Below are positions 1 to 9,687 of a stretch of DNA of 64,000 bases, piece after piece. The position numbers and the translations under genes were made by a program. Origin of the DNA: Paenibacillus tengchongensis (GTDB lineage: Bacteria > Bacillota > Bacilli > Paenibacillales > Paenibacillaceae); contig NZ_WACP01000001.1 in assembly GCF_008973665.1 (NCBI RefSeq), positions 1-64,000 on the forward strand, given 5' to 3'. The notes under the pieces were generated by a model. The model worked only from the letters and a program-made list of their open reading frames with translations. It made no database searches and had not been told where the DNA came from. The first letter of the stretch is position 1. Each line of letters begins with the position of its first letter.

Positions 1-1151
<1,151 letters not shown>

Positions 1152-1343
1152 GGTCGTTCCGGATGATCCGAAACTTTATCGAATAAGCTGATAGCTCATT
1201 TTGAAACTGACGAGAATAAATTCTCATTTGTGGAATCACTTTATTGAAACCAATAAGGTGAATTCCGATACTCACTCGTTGTTCAGTTTTCAAAGATCAA
1301 CATTGTTGCGTTCGATCAATTTCTCATCAGCAGCAACTTTTAT

Positions 1344-1372
1344 AATATATCATATTCAAAATTCGTTTGCAA
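1344..1372 (-). promoter_or_regulatory. rRNA operon promoter, proximal
   Basis: On the minus strand a -35 TTGCAA (1367-1372) and a -10 TATATT (1344-1349) are separated by 17 bp. They lie about 190 bp upstream of the mature 16S end, the expected position for an rrn promoter. Confidence 0.6.
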
Positions 1373-1429
1373 GAGTTTTTTTAAGATAATCTCTTGCTGT
1401 CCTAACCGCCTTGATGCGGCCGGATTAAT

Positions 1430-1459
1430 AGTATATCACGATATCAACAAATCTTACAA
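1430..1459 (-). promoter_or_regulatory. possible second, upstream rRNA operon promoter
   Basis: On the minus strand a -35-like TTGTAA (1454-1459) and a -10 TATACT (1430-1435) are 18 bp apart. Tandem promoters are common for rrn operons in Bacillales. The hexamers are imperfect, so this is a candidate only. Confidence 0.4.
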
Positions 1460-1574
1460 GCTGTATTTTTTACCATTGGCCCAACTTTATTTAAAAGTTG
1501 ATAGGACTACCAATATACATCATTCAACCGGCATATTCAACATTAAATATTTCGGAAGTTGCCGACGGCCATGA

Positions 1575-1614
1575 CCCACAAGATGGACACTCAGAAAAAG
1601 TGACATCTTGTGGG
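1575..1614 (-). terminator. inverted repeat after the last biosynthetic gene, possible terminator
   Basis: An 11-bp perfect stem (CCCACAAGATG at 1575-1585 with CATCTTGTGGG at 1604-1614) encloses an 18-nt loop with a small inner stem. It begins 36 bp past the stop of the carbamoyltransferase gene. On the minus strand no run of T follows, so it is not a textbook intrinsic terminator. It might be a weak or Rho-assisted stop or an mRNA 3'-end stabiliser. Confidence 0.45.
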
Positions 1615-1649
1615 GCTTTGTGTTCAATACAAACTTTCTTTTTCTCTGC

Positions 1650-2579
1650 TTAATTGCTGCTAGAGCTTAAACACCATTCCATGGCTGCCATCGCACTGTA
1701 CATTTTATTTTTTGCCTGCACAAACGCTATACTCGCAGGCCCATCCAAAACGTCTGCTTCAACTTCCTCACCGCGGTGTGCAGGCAAATCATGCATAAAT
1801 ACAGCACTGGAGTATGAATCCATTAACCGACTTGTTACCATAAACGGCTGAAAGCGTTCCTTCCAGCAAGGATCTTCTTTACTCGTACCTGTAGTTTCCC
1901 ATCTTGTTGTGTATATGACATCTATATCATTTGGTAAGTCAAACGGATCATGATTCTCAATAATTTTTGCGCTGGAGATCTGAGCATATTGTTGAGCAGC
2001 TTGAAGAATTTCCGGCTTCAGTCCATATCCTTGGGGTGTTCTAAGATGCAACTCAGCGCCCGGAAACTTGGTTAGAGCAAGAGCTAATGCTGCTGCAGTA
2101 TTATTGCCTTCACCAAAATAAAGTACTTTTATATTCTCAATTTTACCAAAGTGATTCTTAATTGTCGTTAAATCCGCCAAAGCTTGCGTAGGATGCTCAT
2201 CTGCGCTCATTGCATTAATAACCGACATTTTGTTTTGTGAGGCAAACATCTGCATTTCTGACCATTCCCCTGCTGTTCTGGCAACTAGACAATCCAACAT
2301 ACCTGAAAGGACATTAGTTGTATCCTCAATGGTTTCCCCGGTGTTTATCTGTAGATCATTAGGGCCATAAGATATAATCTGTGCCCCCATTCTTAATGCA
2401 GCCGCGGAAAAGGCTGTTCTTGTTCTTGTTGAAGTTTTCTTGAAATATATGCCGATAATCTGTCCGACTAATAATTGTTGAATTTCCACATTACCCTTTG
2501 AAAAGTCCGTGCTGCGTTGTATTATTTGGCACAAATCCGCATACGAAAGATCATTTAAAGATATTAAATGCCTCCTCAT
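1650..2579 (-). CDS. ornithine-carbamoyltransferase-family protein with altered acceptor site
   Basis: This 309-residue protein belongs to the aspartate/ornithine carbamoyltransferase superfamily. The carbamoyl-phosphate site is intact: STRTR at residues 50-54 and HPTQ at 129-132. The C-terminal block matches ArgF closely (FMH-x-LPAHRGEEV, 261-273), but the ornithine-binding Cys of HCLP is Asp (HDLP, 263-266). The usual DxxxSMG loop is replaced by a segment containing RWETTG (226-231). I therefore expect carbamoyl transfer to an amine other than ornithine. The ATG at 2579 is chosen because GGGGGTG lies 8 nt upstream; the upstream TTG (2621) and ATG (2603) lack such a site. It is the last gene of the operon, after an SbnI-like gene. 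Known parallels are the carbamoyltransferases that make ureidoalanine-type residues in viomycin-class pathways. Arginine-pathway ArgF is less likely given the changed residues and context. Confidence 0.85.
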   Translation of the reverse strand: MRRHLISLNDLSYADLCQIIQRSTDFSKGNVEIQQLLVGQIIGIYFKKTSTRTRTAFSAAALRMGAQIISYGPNDLQINTGETIEDTTNVLSGMLDCLVARTAGEWSEMQMFASQNKMSVINAMSADEHPTQALADLTTIKNHFGKIENIKVLYFGEGNNTAAALALALTKFPGAELHLRTPQGYGLKPEILQAAQQYAQISSAKIIENHDPFDLPNDIDVIYTTRWETTGTSKEDPCWKERFQPFMVTSRLMDSYSSAVFMHDLPAHRGEEVEADVLDGPASIAFVQAKNKMYSAMAAMEWCLSSSSN

Positions 2580-2672
2580 AATCAAAGCACCCCCGTTGTA
2601 CATTTCATAACACCCGGTCAACTATATGTATTTAAATACTTTTGGTATCCATATGGTTAAGAGACTTTCGGA

Positions 2673-3431
2673 TCACTCACAAATATATACGGATTCCGGA
2701 TAATATCTAAGTTTCTGTTGAATATTCACCAAAAAATCCAGCCAGCTATGCCCATAACCGTCAGGCTCCAGGTATTCCAAAGGTATTTTCAGGTTTAGTA
2801 ATCGGTTACTTATAGAAAAATGCGTTACACCTGTGGGTAATTGTCCCCGTCTAGACACAAGCTTATTTATTTCCCCCATACTAAAACTATAAAAATCTAC
2901 CAATATGTCTTCGCCAATAATCTCACTCTCATTTAGTTCACTGACTCTTAGAAAGGGTTTACAGCTATATTTAGCAACAATATTATGCATTGCATTCACA
3001 TAACTCATTAAATTGTGGTCATCATTTAAATAGTAATAGAATGACTCTTGTTTTGAGTCCGTTATTTTAAAGGCATATTTTTGAGTGCTGAGCTCCTTTC
3101 CTGTTACTATCACATTTTTATCTGCGTAACCTTTTAACCATTCACCTGCTTTTACAAGATGAGACCACATATTTAGCTCTACATCTCTCTCCTCCACAAT
3201 TTGACAAGCGACTACTTTAAAACCAAGCTCTTTTAAAGATAAGAAACGGTGAACTCCATCGATTATCATATACTCTTGTTCATTGATCCTGGTTGTGATT
3301 ATAGGATTTATCAGCATTCTATCATTTAATATAGCAGACATAGTTTTTTCCAATCTGGTCGGTTGGAAATTTTCATGCATTTTAATGTTATCCACATGTA
3401 ACAGCTGTAATGAGGATTTCAAGTCAATCAT
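2673..3431 (-). CDS. ParB/sulfiredoxin-fold protein, SbnI-like (candidate free-serine kinase)
   Basis: 252 residues with an N-terminal ParB/Srx nucleotide-binding domain (about 8-85) containing the family signature IIDGVHRF (57-63 region) and a Glu at residue 20. SbnI of the staphyloferrin B pathway has the same fold, almost the same length and an equivalent Glu. SbnI phosphorylates free L-serine to O-phosphoserine, the precursor of L-2,3-diaminopropionate. No helix-turn-helix DNA-binding domain of chromosome-partition ParB is evident, so partitioning is unlikely. It lies between the D-Asn NRPS and the carbamoyltransferase, starting with AAGGAG 6 nt before ATG. SbnA/SbnB-like enzymes to complete diaminopropionate synthesis are not in the window. 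The kinase role is inferred from family resemblance. Confidence 0.65.
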   Translation of the reverse strand: MIDLKSSLQLLHVDNIKMHENFQPTRLEKTMSAILNDRMLINPIITTRINEQEYMIIDGVHRFLSLKELGFKVVACQIVEERDVELNMWSHLVKAGEWLKGYADKNVIVTGKELSTQKYAFKITDSKQESFYYYLNDDHNLMSYVNAMHNIVAKYSCKPFLRVSELNESEIIGEDILVDFYSFSMGEINKLVSRRGQLPTGVTHFSISNRLLNLKIPLEYLEPDGYGHSWLDFLVNIQQKLRYYPESVYICE

Positions 3432-3463
3432 ACTTTCTCCTTAATCACACATAAATTTTGTAA

Positions 3464-6400
3464 CTATAGAAACAGACTATCTAACTCCTCCTGACTAATC
3501 TCCGCCGCATCAAAATCAGATGGAGTGTAATTAACATGAGTGGTTTGGTGGCAATGATCAACAATTTCTTTCAATCTATTTTCTAAGTTTTGAACAAAAC
3601 CTGTTATGAAATCATCAGAATACAAAGTGCTGTTATAAGTTATTTCGAAACGGAGCTGGTCTTTTACGACCATCGAAATAATATCCATCTCTGCCGTCAA
3701 ATGATTCTTCAGATCAATGTCAGGCCCAGTCCAGATATGACTCCAATCAATATATTGACTCTTGAATGCAGTATCGAACTCACCCATGTAGTTAAACCGG
3801 ATCTCCGCCATATACACTTCGTTGTTAGTTTGACTCATACAATGATTTGAGAACATGTCAAAACCCACCCCATTCATGGGTACTGAACGTAACTGATCTT
3901 TCCACCTTTTCAATACAATTGTAAGATCACCAGTTGCTTCGGTCTTTAAAACTACCGGATACATCGTAGTAAACCATCCAACGGTTCGTGATAAGTCCAG
4001 CTTTGCATCCAACATTTCACGTCCATGACCTTCAATCTCAATGACAATTTCCCTTTTGCCTTCGTAAGAGTCAATTGCCGCCAGAGCGGTCCCTATTATC
4101 ATTAATTCATTCGCATGTGTATTAAAAGCATAATTTGCTGTAGTAAGCAATTTCTTAGTGTACACCTCTGACAAAAGGAGAGACACTTTCTTTGCATTTT
4201 CTAATGCATTTTCAGATGTGATCTCCCATTTTTTATATATTGGCCTATCCGCATAGATCGAATCCAAATATTCCCGCTCCCGCTCTTCCATTTCATCCCT
4301 CTTGCCATATAAAAACTCAGCCCATTCTTGATAAGATGCCGTTTTAGCTGGCAAAGATAAGCTCATCCTATTTATGGTTTGCTTTAACAGCAAACTGATA
4401 TCTTCCAGTAATATTCTCCAGGATATTCCGTCCGTTATTAAGTGGTGTGCAATAAGCAATAGGTACATATCACCTGTTTCCGTTTTAAATGGGGCCGCTT
4501 TAAAAAGTAATCCATTTGTAATATCTAAACTTGCTTTTAATTTGCCAGCTATAATAGGCATAAGCTCAAATGGTTCATTTCCGAAATGATCCAGATCCAT
4601 TTTAAAGGATTGCAAATAATCATTTTGATAATACAAAATTTGTTCTTTCTGATTGTAGTTAAGCCTTAAAGCATCATGATGGTCCACAATATACACCATA
4701 ATTTCATTTAATTGAGTTAGTGTGATCTCAGCATTAATTCTCAATAAAACGGACTGATTATAGTAATTTAAATTCTCAAAACGCTGGCCAAAGAACCACT
4801 TTGTGATTGGTGTGTGCTTCACGGTGCCTATACTTGTTCCGGAATTTGAAACATACCGATTTTCCTGCCGGATTAACATCGCCATATTTAAAATTATTGG
4901 ATTAGCCAATATATCCTTTACAGATAAATGATATCCTTTGTCCAACAAGCTAGATGTAATTTGTATTGCTTTAATTGAATCGCCGCCCAAATGATAAAAA
5001 TTATGATTAGCTTGAATAGAGCTATTTTGTAATATTTCTTTCAACACACAAATTAGAACTTCAGTTTCTTTATTTAATGCAGTATGCTGATCCTCTATTT
5101 CCATGGGGATTTTCGGATGTGGCAACTGATTTCGGTTAATCTTGCCATTATGGTCAAGAGGTATGTAATCCAATTGAACGATATAATCCGGAATCATGTA
5201 ACTTGGAATGGAAGAGGCTAATTCACGCCTAATATTCAATTCATGAATTGGATGAGAACAAGTGACGTATGCACATAGATTTTTATTATTATCTTTTTCG
5301 TAAATAATAACTGTTGCTTCATTTATTCCTTCAATGCGCATTAAATTTTGTTCAATTTCCCCCAGTTCAATTCGATATCCCCTTAGCTTAATTTGCTGGT
5401 CAATTCTCCCTTTGTATTCCAGAACCCCCTCATCAACTAAACGAACATAATCACCTGTTTTATACATTTTTCCGCCCGGTGTAAATGGATTAACAATGAA
5501 CTTTTCGGCAGTCAATTCCGGGTTGTTTAAGTAACCTTCTGCAACCCCTTCACCTGCAATATATAGCTCTCCTACAGAATACTTAGGAAGAGGCTTCAAC
5601 AATCGATCCAAAACATATAGTTGTACATTATGAGCTGGCCGACCTATAGGTACAGAAATTCTATTATCCGTTTGATAATTATATTTATGCACGGTACACC
5701 CAACAACAGTTTCTGTAGGTCCATACTCATTATAAATCTCAATATCGGCATTGAAGATTTCGTATACCGCTCTAGCCAAATCCATTTTTAAATCTTCGCC
5801 GCCCACGATGATTCGCTTTATAGAAGAGCTTCGAAAATCATAATTCTTTATAAGTGAAAGATGAGCTGGTGTAAGTTTTATAATGGTAGCCAGATTTTTA
5901 CGAAATATTTTGTGAAGGATAAATTCTGATGGGTCCTGTTGATAAATTACTATTTGGTGACCACTGATTAATGGCGTGAATAAGGAGGTTACAGTCAAAT
6001 CAAATGAAAGAGACGAATATAGAGGGAAAATTTCAAGTTCGTTTTTAATGTAGGTCTTTTCAGCCCAGCATAAATAGTTTAATAAGCCCCGATTTTTGAC
6101 CATTACCCCTTTGGGATTCCCTGTTGAGCCAGATGTGTACATCACGTAAGCAAGATCATCCGGGTGACTTATAATACCCAGGTTAGAGGTGTCTTCATTC
6201 ATTAAATTCTTATTATGTACGTTAATAATTTCTCCTGCGAAATCAAAGGAAGCATCATATTCATCCATAATTAATAGAGAGATCCCAGAATCTTTAATAA
6301 TATAAGATATTCTCTCTTGCGGATAACTCGTATCAATTGGAAGATACGTTGCCCCAGCTTTCATAACTCCCAATATTGCTATAATCATTTCAACAGAAGG

Positions 6401-7936
6401 ATTAGTCATTACTCCAACAATGTCGCCACGAGTGATGCCTCTTGATTGAAGATACCAGGCCACCTGGTTTGCCCTTTGGTTCAGTTCAAGGTAAGTAAAG
6501 CCCTGTTGTTCAAGCAGAACAGCAATTTTGTTGGGTGTTTTATCTACTTGAGCCTCAATGATTTGAATGGTCGTTCGACCTTTAGGATATGCTGCAAAGG
6601 TATTATTTAAATCTAATAGTAACTCCCTTGATTCTTCATCGGAGATAACCGGAATCAGCTCTAATTCTGTCCCGGGATTGATCATAAGTTCCTGCATTAA
6701 ATGATTGATGTTCCTAAACATCTGGACAACTTCTTGCCGTGTATAATCTTTCACTTTGTAATCAAAATCTAATGTCAACGCTCCGGAACAATCCCAATCC
6801 TTAATGACGAACTGCAGGGCATACAATTGTGAACCGTTGTAGAATTCATGATTTTCAACAGACTTACCTTCTATCGATTTGGGGTGGGTCGTATTATAAT
6901 AATTAACACATAAATTAAAGAGATTATCGTAACCCTGCTTTTTAAGATCTAAATCATGCACTAATAAATCGTAAGGGTATTTCTGATGGATAAAATAATT
7001 GGTCATTTCTTTTTGTATCCGGACAATCAGATCTTTAAAACTTTCCTTCCCATAGATAGCTGTACGAAACGGCATTGAACTTGTAAACATCCCAAAAGTG
7101 TCTTTTTCTTTTTTTCCAGAGCGGTTAATTACGGGAGTACCAATAATTATGTCTTCAGCTTCTGTAGTTTTATATAGATACATTAGAAATACAGATACAA
7201 AAAAAATATTCATAGAAATATTATGACTTCGAACAAACGTTCTGATTTGATTAGAAAGCAATGAATCCAGTTTAAATGTCTCCCGGTTTCCGGTGAAATC
7301 ATCAGAGCTGTATTTCAAGAAAACTTCGGGTAAATCTTTTAATTTCTCCTTCCAGAAAACCTTGTCCCTTTCGTATCGTGCCGATGCTAAATATTTTTTC
7401 TCCCGTTCATAATAATTAATATAGCTGTATGAAACATCATCTATAAGAAGACGTTCCTTTGAATTCTCTTCATATAGAGTATGGATTTGGTGAGTCAACA
7501 GTTGAAGTGACCATCCATCAGCAATGATGTGATGAAATTTCACAAAATAACCTGTTTCGCCAAGTGAAATTCGAAACATTGCTATATAAAAGAGAATATC
7601 GTTTTCTATGGAGAATGGTTTCGAGGCTTCTTTTTGAACCCAATCATCGAATAAGCTCTCCGCTTCTCCAAATCCACTAAAATCAAAATAATCAATTTTA
7701 GGCACATCGTAATAGCCGATATGCTGAAACATTTCATTATTTTGTTTGAATATTCGAGTACGGGTGTTTTCATTTTTTTGAATAAACCGTTTAATCGCAT
7801 GTTCTAACCTGTCGAGTTCGACGGATCCCTTGATGCGAATAACCCCACCAATGTTATGAAGAGATGGATTAGAACTTATTTCTTTGGAATAATAAATTCT
7901 TTTCTGCGGATGGGTTAAAGGTAGGAGTTTCTGCAC
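3464..7936 (-). CDS. NRPS, C-A(Asn)-T-E: candidate N-acyl-D-Asn starter protein
   Basis: 1490 residues. The condensation domain (about 1-430) has HHIIADG at about 134 and resembles acylating starter C domains (LPLTHPQKRIYY at the N-terminus). The adenylation domain (about 450-960) has SGSTGNPKG near 600. Pocket residues read D-L-T-K-I-G-E-V-G-K, close to the established Asn code. A carrier domain (LGGDSIKA, about 982) and an epimerisation domain (about 1050-1480) follow; the latter has HHLITDGISW near 1161, EGHGRE, and FNYMGEF near 1379. The protein ends there, with no thioesterase. This C-A-T-E Asn architecture is that of ClbN and similar prodrug starters, so it probably acts first although encoded late. 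The start is GTG, fixed by GGAGG 8 nt upstream. It lies directly downstream of the ABC exporter genes. Confidence 0.93.
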   Translation of the reverse strand: MQKLLPLTHPQKRIYYSKEISSNPSLHNIGGVIRIKGSVELDRLEHAIKRFIQKNENTRTRIFKQNNEMFQHIGYYDVPKIDYFDFSGFGEAESLFDDWVQKEASKPFSIENDILFYIAMFRISLGETGYFVKFHHIIADGWSLQLLTHQIHTLYEENSKERLLIDDVSYSYINYYEREKKYLASARYERDKVFWKEKLKDLPEVFLKYSSDDFTGNRETFKLDSLLSNQIRTFVRSHNISMNIFFVSVFLMYLYKTTEAEDIIIGTPVINRSGKKEKDTFGMFTSSMPFRTAIYGKESFKDLIVRIQKEMTNYFIHQKYPYDLLVHDLDLKKQGYDNLFNLCVNYYNTTHPKSIEGKSVENHEFYNGSQLYALQFVIKDWDCSGALTLDFDYKVKDYTRQEVVQMFRNINHLMQELMINPGTELELIPVISDEESRELLLDLNNTFAAYPKGRTTIQIIEAQVDKTPNKIAVLLEQQGFTYLELNQRANQVAWYLQSRGITRGDIVGVMTNPSVEMIIAILGVMKAGATYLPIDTSYPQERISYIIKDSGISLLIMDEYDASFDFAGEIINVHNKNLMNEDTSNLGIISHPDDLAYVMYTSGSTGNPKGVMVKNRGLLNYLCWAEKTYIKNELEIFPLYSSLSFDLTVTSLFTPLISGHQIVIYQQDPSEFILHKIFRKNLATIIKLTPAHLSLIKNYDFRSSSIKRIIVGGEDLKMDLARAVYEIFNADIEIYNEYGPTETVVGCTVHKYNYQTDNRISVPIGRPAHNVQLYVLDRLLKPLPKYSVGELYIAGEGVAEGYLNNPELTAEKFIVNPFTPGGKMYKTGDYVRLVDEGVLEYKGRIDQQIKLRGYRIELGEIEQNLMRIEGINEATVIIYEKDNNKNLCAYVTCSHPIHELNIRRELASSIPSYMIPDYIVQLDYIPLDHNGKINRNQLPHPKIPMEIEDQHTALNKETEVLICVLKEILQNSSIQANHNFYHLGGDSIKAIQITSSLLDKGYHLSVKDILANPIILNMAMLIRQENRYVSNSGTSIGTVKHTPITKWFFGQRFENLNYYNQSVLLRINAEITLTQLNEIMVYIVDHHDALRLNYNQKEQILYYQNDYLQSFKMDLDHFGNEPFELMPIIAGKLKASLDITNGLLFKAAPFKTETGDMYLLLIAHHLITDGISWRILLEDISLLLKQTINRMSLSLPAKTASYQEWAEFLYGKRDEMEEREREYLDSIYADRPIYKKWEITSENALENAKKVSLLLSEVYTKKLLTTANYAFNTHANELMIIGTALAAIDSYEGKREIVIEIEGHGREMLDAKLDLSRTVGWFTTMYPVVLKTEATGDLTIVLKRWKDQLRSVPMNGVGFDMFSNHCMSQTNNEVYMAEIRFNYMGEFDTAFKSQYIDWSHIWTGPDIDLKNHLTAEMDIISMVVKDQLRFEITYNSTLYSDDFITGFVQNLENRLKEIVDHCHQTTHVNYTPSDFDAAEISQEELDSLFL

Positions 7937-7983
7937 ATTTATCGCCTCCCTTATTTCAGTTTACTTTATCAGCATTGAGTAGT

Positions 7984-9687
7984 TTAACTGATTACCATTC
8001 TATCTTCTTTTAATGTTCCATTCGCTAAAGTATAGATAACATCAGCAGCACCATAGGATTCCTTTTTGTGGGTTATTGTGATCACTGTCTTACCCTCAAT
8101 CAATGTTGCCAGCGCTTTTTGAACAACAGCTTCGGTTTCCGGATCTAGTGATGATGTTGCTTCATCCATAAGAATGATTGGGGCATTTTTCAAGATACAT
8201 CGGGCTATGGCAATTCGTTGTTTTTGCCCACCGGACAGAAGTACTCCATTACTTCCAACCATGGTATCATACTGATCTGGGAGACTCATGATAAAATCAT
8301 GGGCGTGTGCTTCTTTGGCAGCCATGATTATCTCATCATTGGTAGCTCCCAACCGACCAAAACTTATATTCTCACGAATTGTTGTATCAAATAAAAAAGC
8401 ATTTTGCGGAATATAAGATATAACGTTTCTTAATTGCAAAACAGATGTTTCTGAAGACAAGCCACTTTTGAATTGCTTTAAATTGACGTACACTTCACCA
8501 TGTTTTATTGGAACAAGGCCTGTTAAAATTTTTATAATTGTACTTTTTCCACTACCACTTGGGCCACTTAATACTGCAATCTCACCCTGCTTAACAAGCA
8601 TATTGATATTATCCAGCACATGTGTGCCATCATCGTAATCAAAAGATACATCCTTCAGGACAATACATTCGTTGTTGTTATCCGCATATCGAACGACTAC
8701 GGATCCGTTCAGATGTTCAGTTTCCTCTTCAAGTATTGCCTTTATTCTGGAAGCCGCAGCTAAAGGTGCATGTAGATTTCCGATAAAAGTATTTATACTG
8801 CCGAACAGAAAGGTTACTCCGTTAAGCAATTGACCGATAGCAATAATTGTTCCAAACTCTCTCGAATTAGAAAGAAACAGGATTGAGCCAATGACAAGGG
8901 TTAATACGTAAGTCCCCCAGTTAATAAAAAAGTTCATTGATTCTATGCCGGCATTTTTTCGTTGGGAATCCTTATAGCTTTGAAACGTATCTTCACTCAA
9001 ATCACTATATTGTTGAATAAACTTTTTTCTGATTGGAAACATCTTGACCAAAACAATGCCGGATATTAAATCTATCGTTTTTTCAGTTAATTTACCTAAC
9101 CTCTCAAGCAGCTTATCATTGATCTTTCTTAAGTTTCTGGAAAAGAACACATTTACATAAGAAGTCAATGCACCAATTGCTATAAAAAGAACGGCAAACC
9201 GCCAGTCTAAAATAAACATGGATACTATAGACCCCATACCAAAAAAAACGGCAAATACAATCATATAAATATTTGAGGTAAAAGCATTCTCAATTGAACC
9301 TATATCATTACTTAATTTTGAGATCACTTCACCTGAATGATGTTTTTCAAAATACCGGTTAGGCAAATGTTCAATATGAGTAAAAACCTTTTTTTGCAGA
9401 TCAGCCATCGCATGTTTAGCGCACTTGTTTCTCAAATAATTAAAGGCATATAATAATATTCCGGCCCCCACAGCTGTAGCTAAGGATAAAATAATGGCAT
9501 ATGTCAAATATCGAGAGTTGTCCTTCACTGCGGAGTCAACCATAAACTTCATAATCAGACCTATCATGATATAGATACTTGCACTAACTGCACCATGACC
9601 AACAGTCCCAATTACAAATGGAATTGTGCGTGGCTTTATTATCTGTAACAGCGCAATATAATCTTTAAGCGTACTTGTTTTTTTCAT
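7984..9687 (-). CDS. ABC exporter, half-transporter (TMD-NBD), subunit B
   Basis: 567 residues: an N-terminal six-helix transmembrane domain (about 15-310) and a C-terminal ATPase domain with Walker A GPSGSGKST (about 372), signature LSGGQKQR (about 483), Walker B ILMDEATSS and switch-region ITHKK. The ATG overlaps the stop of the preceding exporter gene by one base (TAATG), indicating translational coupling and a likely heterodimer. In this setting it probably exports the peptide-polyketide and contributes to self-protection. The substrate is inferred from gene position only. Confidence 0.9.
   Translation of the reverse strand: MKKTSTLKDYIALLQIIKPRTIPFVIGTVGHGAVSASIYIMIGLIMKFMVDSAVKDNSRYLTYAIILSLATAVGAGILLYAFNYLRNKCAKHAMADLQKKVFTHIEHLPNRYFEKHHSGEVISKLSNDIGSIENAFTSNIYMIVFAVFFGMGSIVSMFILDWRFAVLFIAIGALTSYVNVFFSRNLRKINDKLLERLGKLTEKTIDLISGIVLVKMFPIRKKFIQQYSDLSEDTFQSYKDSQRKNAGIESMNFFINWGTYVLTLVIGSILFLSNSREFGTIIAIGQLLNGVTFLFGSINTFIGNLHAPLAAASRIKAILEEETEHLNGSVVVRYADNNNECIVLKDVSFDYDDGTHVLDNINMLVKQGEIAVLSGPSGSGKSTIIKILTGLVPIKHGEVYVNLKQFKSGLSSETSVLQLRNVISYIPQNAFLFDTTIRENISFGRLGATNDEIIMAAKEAHAHDFIMSLPDQYDTMVGSNGVLLSGGQKQRIAIARCILKNAPIILMDEATSSLDPETEAVVQKALATLIEGKTVITITHKKESYGAADVIYTLANGTLKEDRMVIS

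Larger units (their letters stand above)
1152..1649. other. intergenic region between the rRNA operon and the biosynthetic operon
   Basis: About 500 bp without a convincing gene. It holds the 16S leader, two rrn promoter candidates, an 11-bp inverted repeat just beyond the last gene of the biosynthetic operon, and a short 7-bp hairpin at 1482-1500. Short ORFs here have no ribosome binding site and no recognisable product. I see no tRNA, integrase, insertion sequence or attachment-site repeat. Confidence 0.7.

Noticed and set aside
2673-3431. Chromosome or plasmid partitioning ParB
   Set aside because: Only the ParB/Srx nucleotide-binding fold is present; no DNA-binding helix-turn-helix, no ParA neighbour and no parS-like site. 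SbnI-like is a better fit.
3464-4900. Thioesterase or second condensation domain at the end of the Asn NRPS
   Set aside because: HHLITDGISW, EGHGRE and FNYMGEF are epimerisation-domain motifs; no GxSxG thioesterase motif follows.
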